A DNA stretch of 38,768 nucleotides from Flavobacteriaceae bacterium (lineage in GTDB: Bacteria; Bacteroidota; Bacteroidia; Flavobacteriales; Flavobacteriaceae): positions 1-38,768 of the forward strand of contig PKEA01000045.1 in assembly GCA_002862805.1 (NCBI GenBank), read 5' to 3'. Each line of letters opens with the position of its first letter. Within the stretch, counting starts at the first letter, position 1. Made by a program: the position numbers and the translations under genes. Below are positions 33,749 through 38,768 of the stretch, piece after piece. Below the pieces are notes generated by a model, which saw only the letters and a program-made list of their open reading frames with translations, had not been told where the DNA came from and ran no database searches.

Positions 33749-33756
33749 TAACTTTG
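33749..33756 (+). promoter_or_regulatory. -7 element of the gpx promoter
   Basis: TAACTTTG is a perfect TAnnTTTG, 18 bp before the chosen gpx ATG (33775). It also overlaps the TTG that would be an alternative start, which argues against that start. TTG trinucleotides lie 14 and 28 bp upstream, neither at the usual spacing. Confidence 0.6.
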
Positions 33757-33774
33757 AGTAATAAATTATATAAA

Positions 33775-34362
33775 ATGAAAAATATTTTTAGATTATTTGC
33801 ATTTGCATTAACTATTATAGGTTGTAAGCAACAAGAGAGTTTAAATAAAAATTTAGTAACAAATAACAATTCAATGGAAAGAGCTTCTATTCATCAATTT
33901 AAAGTACAAGATTTAGAAGGTAATGATTTTGATTTTAATTCTTTAAAAGGAAAAAAAATCATGGTTGTAAACACGGCTTCAAAATGTGGATTAACACCTC
34001 AATATAAAGATTTACAAGCTATTTATGATAAGTATAAAGACGATAACTTTATTATTATTGGTTTTCCAGCAAATGACTTTATGAGTCAGGAACCAGGAAC
34101 AAATGATGAAATTGCCACTTTTTGTGAGCGTAATTATGGTGTAAGTTTTCCTATGATGAATAAAATTTCGGTTAAAGGAAAAGAAATGCATCCTGTGTAT
34201 CAATTTTTAACTCAAAAAGCTAAAAATGGAGTTGCAGATAGTGAAGTAGAATGGAATTTTCAAAAATATCTTTTAAACGAAGAAGGTCAGTTAGATATGA
34301 TCATTTCGCCAAGAACTTTACCTACAGATGAAAAAATTATCAATTGGATTGAAGGAAAATAA
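33775..34362 (+). CDS. Glutathione peroxidase-family lipoprotein (thiol peroxidase)
   Basis: A 195-residue protein with lipoprotein signal LFAFALTIIGC (C17), so it is anchored in the envelope, followed by a linker and a Gpx thioredoxin-like domain. The peroxidatic residue is a Cys, not selenocysteine: C71 in NTASKCGLTPQY. Q105 (SQEPG) and the WN pair in VEWNFQKYL complete the catalytic tetrad. C117 (FCERNYG) is positioned like the resolving Cys of plant-type, thioredoxin-dependent Gpx. The frame is open from a TTG at 33754, but that codon lies in the -7 element, so the ATG at 33775 is used. The stop abuts the stop of the convergent GNAT gene. Confidence 0.92.
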   Translation: MKNIFRLFAFALTIIGCKQQESLNKNLVTNNNSMERASIHQFKVQDLEGNDFDFNSLKGKKIMVVNTASKCGLTPQYKDLQAIYDKYKDDNFIIIGFPANDFMSQEPGTNDEIATFCERNYGVSFPMMNKISVKGKEMHPVYQFLTQKAKNGVADSEVEWNFQKYLLNEEGQLDMIISPRTLPTDEKIINWIEGK

Positions 34363-34860
34363 TTATTTTAAAATCAATTGCATGAAAACAGAATCTAACC
34401 ATCGGTCAAATTTATAGCCCGATTCTTTAATGATTCCAACGGTTTTGAATCCGTATTTTTCATGAAACTTCACGCTGTTTTCATTTTCCGAATCTATAAC
34501 GGCAATCATAGTGTGAAGTTTTTGTTTTTTAGCTAATTGAATAAGTTTTTCCATGAGTAAATGACCTATTTTCATTCCTTGGAAATCCTTATTGACATAA
34601 ACAGAATGTTCAACAGTATATTTGTAAGCTTCTCTAAAACGAAATTCACTATAATAGCCAAAACCAACTACTTTTTCATTTAAAACAGCAACAATTACAG
34701 GAAAGTTTTTATCTATTTTTTCTTTTAATATATCTGTTTGTTGTTCTAAAGTTCTTATGTTATAATCATACAAAGCAGTAGAATTTAAAATATTAAAATT
34801 GATGACTTCTAAAATAGCTTGAGCATCAGTTTCTTTATAAGGTCGAATAGAAATTTCCAT
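34363..34860 (-). CDS. GNAT-family N-acetyltransferase (phosphinothricin acetyltransferase-like)
   Basis: A 165-residue acetyltransferase using acetyl-CoA. It has ISIRPYKETDAQAILEVIN at the N-terminus, EHSVYVNKDFQGMKIGHLLMEKL, whose Q-x-x-x-I-G segment is the pyrophosphate-binding loop, and ENENSVKFHEKYGFKTVG near the C-terminus. The EHSVYV block is typical of the phosphinothricin/methionine sulfoximine (PAT/MnaT) subgroup; the actual amine substrate is unknown. The ATG at 34860 is preferred to a TTG three codons earlier. Its stop codon (34363-34365) is directly adjacent to the gpx stop with no spacer or terminator between them. Confidence 0.88.
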   Translation of the reverse strand: MEISIRPYKETDAQAILEVINFNILNSTALYDYNIRTLEQQTDILKEKIDKNFPVIVAVLNEKVVGFGYYSEFRFREAYKYTVEHSVYVNKDFQGMKIGHLLMEKLIQLAKKQKLHTMIAVIDSENENSVKFHEKYGFKTVGIIKESGYKFDRWLDSVFMQLILK

Positions 34861-34933
34861 TAATAACAATTTTGAGTTGTAAATGTATTAAAACCTTTGC
34901 AACTTTGTATCTTTACCACTTAGTAAATATAAA

Positions 34934-36586
34934 ATGATTTATCCAGAAATTCCTTTAGCGCAAAGTGTCATAGAAATTTGTAAAGCTAAAGGCGTAGAAC
35001 ATATAATTATTTCACCAGGCTCAAGAAACGCTCCATTAACAATAGGATTTGCTAATAATCCAAACTTTAAGTGTTATAGCATTGTTGATGAACGATGTGC
35101 CGCTTTTTTTGCATTAGGAATTGCCCAACAAATTAATAAACCAGTTGCAGTTGTTTGTACTTCGGGTTCTGCTTTATTAAATTATTATCCGGCTGTAGCC
35201 GAAGCATTTTATAGTCAAATTCCACTTGTAGTAATCAGTGCAGATAGACCTCATGATAAAATTGATATTGGTGATGGGCAAACTATTCGTCAGGAAAATG
35301 TTTTTGCAAATCACATTTTATACAGTGCTAACTTGCAAGAAACTGCTTCTACTGAAAATGATATAAAAATCAATGAAGCTCTAAATATTTCGATGACTAA
35401 TAAAGGTCCAGTTCATATTAATGTTCCTTTTGAAGAGCCTTTATATAGTACTGTAAATGAATTAAATGTTGTTCCTAATATCATTCCAATTGCAGAAAAA
35501 AAAATAAATTTTGATATAACTGAAGAATTTATTTCAAAATGGAATTCAGCTTCCAAAAAACTTATTTTAGTTGGAGAATTAAAACCCAATTCTATTGATA
35601 GTTTTGTAATTGAACAATTGGTAAAAGACGAATCGGTTGTTGTAATGACTGAAGCAACTTCAAACCTTCATAATGAAACATTTATTTCAAATATTGATGC
35701 AATAATTACTCCATTTACTACTGAAGATTTTGAGCATTTTAAGCCTCAAATCTTAGTTACTTTTGGCGGAATGGTAGTTTCTAAAAGAATAAAAGCATTT
35801 TTACGAAAATATCAACCTAACGAGCATTGGCATATTGATGAATTGAGAGCTTATGATACTTATGGTTGTTTGACAAATCATTTTAAAACAAATGCAAACG
35901 AGTTTTTTACTAAATTGTATTTGAAATGTAATTTAGTTTCGAGTTCTTACGCAAAAGAAATGTCTGATATAATAGCTTTACGAAAGTTAAAGCATAACGA
36001 ATATCTTGCTACAGTTCCCTTTTCGGACTTTTGTGTTTTTGCATTAATTGCTAAAAAATTAAATGGAAATGTAAATTTGCAAATAAGCAACAGTTCGGCT
36101 ATTCGCTACTTGCAATTATTCGAGTTAGATAAAAATATTGAAGTTTATTGCAATAGAGGAACAAGTGGAATTGATGGAAGTACATCAACAGCAGTTGGAG
36201 CCGCTACAACTTCAAAAAAAGCAACGATTTTAATTACAGGTGATATTAGCTTTTTTTACGATAGTAATGCTTTGTGGAATAAATACATTCCAAAGAATTT
36301 TAAAATCATCTTAATTAATAATTCTGGAGGTGGAATTTTTAGAATTTTACCCGGTCATAAAGAAGATAGAGTTTTTAATGAGTTTTTTGAAACATCACAT
36401 AGTTTGAAAGCTAATCATTTGGCTGAAATGTTCGGTTTTAAATATTTCTCAGCTAATGAGAAAAATAATTTAAAAGAGTTGTTGAATGATTTTTTTAATT
36501 CAAACGAACAGCCTAGTTTATTAGAAATATGTACACCTGAAAAGTTAAACAACGAGGTTTTATTAAATTATTTTAAAAAACTATAA
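34934..36586 (+). CDS. menD: 2-succinyl-5-enolpyruvyl-6-hydroxy-3-cyclohexene-1-carboxylate synthase
   Basis: A 550-residue thiamine-diphosphate enzyme, the first committed step of menaquinone synthesis from isochorismate and 2-oxoglutarate. N-terminal landmarks are ISPGSRNAPLTI and DERCAAFFALG, with E53 as the Glu that activates the cofactor. The TPP/Mg2+ motif runs from G436-D437 (GDISFFYDSNALW) to N463 (INNSGGGIF). Menaquinone is the respiratory quinone of flavobacteria, so the gene fits the organism. Other men genes are not in the window. The upstream region has TATCTTTA (34908-34915), one mismatch from TAnnTTTG, within a heptad-like tract. Confidence 0.95.
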   Translation: MIYPEIPLAQSVIEICKAKGVEHIIISPGSRNAPLTIGFANNPNFKCYSIVDERCAAFFALGIAQQINKPVAVVCTSGSALLNYYPAVAEAFYSQIPLVVISADRPHDKIDIGDGQTIRQENVFANHILYSANLQETASTENDIKINEALNISMTNKGPVHINVPFEEPLYSTVNELNVVPNIIPIAEKKINFDITEEFISKWNSASKKLILVGELKPNSIDSFVIEQLVKDESVVVMTEATSNLHNETFISNIDAIITPFTTEDFEHFKPQILVTFGGMVVSKRIKAFLRKYQPNEHWHIDELRAYDTYGCLTNHFKTNANEFFTKLYLKCNLVSSSYAKEMSDIIALRKLKHNEYLATVPFSDFCVFALIAKKLNGNVNLQISNSSAIRYLQLFELDKNIEVYCNRGTSGIDGSTSTAVGAATTSKKATILITGDISFFYDSNALWNKYIPKNFKIILINNSGGGIFRILPGHKEDRVFNEFFETSHSLKANHLAEMFGFKYFSANEKNNLKELLNDFFNSNEQPSLLEICTPEKLNNEVLLNYFKKL

Positions 36587-36637
36587 TTTTTTAAAATAAT
36601 ATTAGCTTTTATGTTTTAGTAATTGCTAAAAAAATAT

Positions 36638-36645
36638 TAAATTTG
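36638..36645 (+). promoter_or_regulatory. -7 element of the DUF2853 gene promoter
   Basis: TAAATTTG is a perfect TAnnTTTG, 29 bp before the ATG. No -33 TTG at 17-23 bp; one lies 12 bp upstream. Confidence 0.5.
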
Positions 36646-36674
36646 GGTAAATCTTAACACTAAAAACTATAATT

Positions 36675-37016
36675 ATGAGTAAAAGAGACGATTTAATTGC
36701 AAAATATGCTGCTGATTTAAAAGATAAATGTGGTATGACTGCAAATATGGATTTATTAACTAAAGTAACTATTGGTTGTGGTCCATCTATTTATAATGCT
36801 GATGCTTCAACAGTTTCTGGTACTGATGAAAAAGAATTAGCAACTGTTAAGAATAATTTTTTAATTAAAAAATTAGGTTTAAAAGATAGTGCAGACTTAG
36901 ATAAAGGTATTGATGCTGTTATTGAAAAATACGGACGTTCAAATAGAAATAAATATAGAGCAGTAGTTTACTACTTATTGACTTTACATTTCAAAAAAGA
37001 ATCTGTTTATAAATAA
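36675..37016 (+). CDS. DUF2853 family protein
   Basis: A 113-residue small soluble protein that matches DUF2853: MSKRDDLIAKYAADLKDK at the start, DLLTKVTIGCGPSIYNADA in the middle, and KYRAVVYYLLTLHFKKESVYK at the end. It is mainly helical. Function unknown. It is monocistronic, with a perfect -7 element and a strong terminator of its own. Confidence 0.88.
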   Translation: MSKRDDLIAKYAADLKDKCGMTANMDLLTKVTIGCGPSIYNADASTVSGTDEKELATVKNNFLIKKLGLKDSADLDKGIDAVIEKYGRSNRNKYRAVVYYLLTLHFKKESVYK

Positions 37017-37036
37017 TAGATTATAAAAGTAATATG

Positions 37037-37062
37037 AACCCAGGCAATGCTTGGGTTTTTTT
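37037..37062 (+). terminator. Terminator after the DUF2853 gene
   Basis: AACCCAGGC (37037-37045) pairs with GCTTGGGTT (37049-37057), with one G-T pair, around loop AAT and followed by a T run. Confidence 0.9.
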
Positions 37063-37131
37063 ATGCCAAAATTGTACTATTATTTTTAAATTCTATTACT
37101 TATTGCTACTTTAGCAAAACAATTTTTTATT

Positions 37132-37989
37132 ATGATTTCACAAGAACAATTTCAACAAGAAATAGATTTAATTATTGCAAATGCAATTAGAGAAGATGTA
37201 GGCGATGGCGACCATAGTTCATTAGCCTGTATTCCAATTGAAGCAGAAGGTAGTGCAAAATTGTTGGTAAAAGACGAGGGTATTATTGCAGGAATTGACT
37301 TTGCAAAACAAGTATTTCATTATGTTGAACCGACAATGAAAGTGGAAACTTTTTTTAATGATGGAGATCTTGTAAAGTATGGAGATGTTGTTTTCCATGT
37401 TTACGGAACTTCTCAGGCCATTTTAAAAGCTGAAAGATTAGTTTTAAATGCAATGCAAAGAATGAGCGCTATTGCAACAAAAACCAAGAAATTTGTTGAT
37501 TTATTAGAAGGAACGAAAACAAAAGTATTAGATACAAGAAAAACAACTCCAGGAATTAGAGCTCTAGAAAAATGGGCTGTAAAAATTGGAGGTGGAGAAA
37601 ACCATCGTTTTGCTTTGTATGATATGATCATGTTAAAAGATAATCATATTGATTTTGCAGGTGGAATTTCTAAAGCTATTTCAAAAACAAATGCTTATTT
37701 AAAGGAACATAATAAAGATTTAAAAATTATAGTAGAAGCTAGAAATATAGAGGAAGTGAAAGAAATATTGGCTTCTGAAAATGTATATAGAATTTTACTA
37801 GATAATTTTGATTATGATACCACAAGAGAAGCTGTTGCTTTAATAGGAAATCAATGTTTAACAGAATCTTCTGGTAATATAAACGGAGAAACTATTCGTC
37901 AATATGCAAATTGTGGAGTTAACTTTATTTCATCTGGTGCTTTAACACATTCTGTTTATAATTTAGATTTAAGTTTAAAGGCAATTTAA
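37132..37989 (+). CDS. nadC: Nicotinate-nucleotide pyrophosphorylase (carboxylating), quinolinate phosphoribosyltransferase
   Basis: A 285-residue enzyme that converts quinolinate and PRPP to nicotinate mononucleotide in de novo NAD synthesis. Landmarks: REDVGDGDHSS near the N-terminus, AERLVLNAMQRMSAIAT, the phosphate/quinolinate-binding block DTRKTTPGIRALEKWAV, then GGGENHRFALYDMIMLKDNHI, and VEARN/LLDNF strands of the barrel. All expected conserved basic residues are visible. A promoter-like TACTTTAG (37107-37114, 7 of 8) lies 18 bp before the ATG. The YihY gene follows after 3 bp, so the two are cotranscribed. Confidence 0.95.
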   Translation: MISQEQFQQEIDLIIANAIREDVGDGDHSSLACIPIEAEGSAKLLVKDEGIIAGIDFAKQVFHYVEPTMKVETFFNDGDLVKYGDVVFHVYGTSQAILKAERLVLNAMQRMSAIATKTKKFVDLLEGTKTKVLDTRKTTPGIRALEKWAVKIGGGENHRFALYDMIMLKDNHIDFAGGISKAISKTNAYLKEHNKDLKIIVEARNIEEVKEILASENVYRILLDNFDYDTTREAVALIGNQCLTESSGNINGETIRQYANCGVNFISSGALTHSVYNLDLSLKAI

Positions 37990-37992
37990 TAT

Positions 37993-38768
37993 ATGTCTGA
38001 AGAAATAGAAAGCAAACTAAATAAAATCCCCGTTGTTAAACAATTGGTTTTTTTAACTAAGAAAGTATCATTGTCTTCTTTGCAGGGACTTTCTTTATAT
38101 GATATTTTAGAACTATATGTTTTAGGAATTTTTAAAGGAGCTTTCTCATATAGAGCAAGTGCTATTGCTTTTAGCTTTTTTATGGCACTATTTCCGTTTG
38201 CATTATTTATCTTAAACTTAATTCCATATATTCCTATTGAAGGTTTTCAAGAAGATTTTTTATACTTTGTAGAGCAAGGTGTTCCGCCCACAACCTTTGA
38301 TGCTATCCAGGTTATTCTTACAGATATTATGAGTAATAGTTATCAAAGTTTACTTTCTTCGGGTATAATTATTTCTATTTTGTTAATGACAAATGGCATT
38401 AATGCTATCCTTGGAGGATTTGAAATGTCAGCACATATAACTTTATCTAGAGGTTTTGTAAAACAATATTTAATTGCTTTAGCTATTTCATTAACTCTAA
38501 CGGCTTTGTTGCTTATTACTGTTGCTGCAATTGTCGTTTTTGAGGTTTTTATTCAAAAAGTAAAGTCAACTGGTTTTATTTCAGATGATGTTTATTTAAT
38601 TATTTGGGGAAGATATCTTTTTGTAGTCTTAATGATACTTATTGCTACATCAATTTTATATAAATTTGGTACGAGGGAGACAAAAGATGTTACATTTATT
38701 AGTTATGGAGCAGTTTTCACTACTCTTTTAATTATTCTATCTTCCTATTTATTTGGTGTTTATGTAGT
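37993..38768 (+). CDS. YihY/BrkB-family membrane protein (3' truncated by window)
   Basis: The frame opens at ATG 37993, 3 bp after nadC, and stays open to the window end (about 258 residues), so the C-terminus is missing. The N-terminus is cytosolic and charged. The family signature FSYRASAIAFSFFMALFPFA (first helix) is clear, followed by about five further helices in the visible part. The family was once labelled 'ribonuclease BN', which was a misassignment; its real function is not settled. The 3-bp gap suggests cotranscription with nadC. Confidence 0.88.
   Translation, partial: MSEEIESKLNKIPVVKQLVFLTKKVSLSSLQGLSLYDILELYVLGIFKGAFSYRASAIAFSFFMALFPFALFILNLIPYIPIEGFQEDFLYFVEQGVPPTTFDAIQVILTDIMSNSYQSLLSSGIIISILLMTNGINAILGGFEMSAHITLSRGFVKQYLIALAISLTLTALLLITVAAIVVFEVFIQKVKSTGFISDDVYLIIWGRYLFVVLMILIATSILYKFGTRETKDVTFISYGAVFTTLLIILSSYLFGVYV

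Noticed and set aside
37993..38768. Ribonuclease BN annotation for the last gene
   Set aside because: The YihY/BrkB family was named so in error; the sequence is a multi-helix membrane protein.

Overview
The window reads as a stretch of a Flavobacteriaceae (Bacteroidota) chromosome, probably Flavobacterium or a close relative. The DNA is very AT-rich. Perfect or near-perfect Bacteroidota -7 elements (TAnnTTTG) precede many genes, and Shine-Dalgarno sequences are not obvious. Several genes belong to family-typical sets: the rlmD-DUF6452-DUF6048 trio, a fused CcsBA, the rsfS-ftsH / LUD-cdsA-psd-ACBP neighbourhood, DUF6095, and a large protein with a type IX secretion (T9SS) C-terminal domain. 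I see no rRNA, tRNA, CRISPR array, transposase or phage gene. No gap between genes exceeds 300 bp; the longest are 1948-2170 and 22170-22374.

Layout. 1-2000: the tail of an OmpR-type response regulator, a TIGR02117/DUF2459 membrane-anchored protein, and a stand-alone TIR-domain protein on the minus strand, which is the best candidate for an accessory (defence) gene. 2171-6796: parE and parC, the two topoisomerase IV subunits. 6847-12228: a run of minus-strand genes (methyltransferase, ZIP transporter, lipoprotein, murQ, small membrane proteins, DinB-like protein, lipoprotein, TerC) driven at least in part by a recognisable promoter at 12258-12290. 12372-14478: a THUMP RNA methyltransferase, a small membrane protein and a lipoprotein. 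14532-17119: DUF6048, DUF6452 and rlmD. 17191-17739: a DUF1697 protein. 17775-22169: a 1464-residue secreted amidase with CUB, Fn3 and T9SS domains. 22375-23619: rocD. 23676-26776: a compact operon LUD-cdsA-psd-ACBP-SOD-like lipoprotein. 26885-29184: rsfS-ftsH. 29279 onward: birA, ccsBA, a K+ channel, a lipoprotein glutathione peroxidase, a GNAT acetyltransferase, menD, DUF2853, nadC and the start of a YihY/BrkB membrane protein.

How the genes fit together. Most are housekeeping: chromosome decatenation (parEC), rRNA modification (RlmD, THUMP MTase), phospholipid synthesis (CdsA, Psd), membrane proteolysis (FtsH), cytochrome c maturation (CcsBA), menaquinone (MenD), NAD (NadC) and biotin attachment (BirA). 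Two envelope-anchored oxidative-stress proteins (an SOD-like protein and a glutathione peroxidase) both carry lipoprotein signals.

The most unusual signals are: (1) several tracts with a strict 7-bp period but different unit sequences, two of them inside translated N-termini, where a one-unit change would shift the frame; (2) the solitary TIR protein with a distinct N-terminal module; (3) an SOD-like lipoprotein that keeps all four metal ligands but has lost the gateway Tyr and the outer-sphere Gln; (4) the giant amidase, whose N-terminal domain looks like a lysozyme fold without its catalytic Glu.
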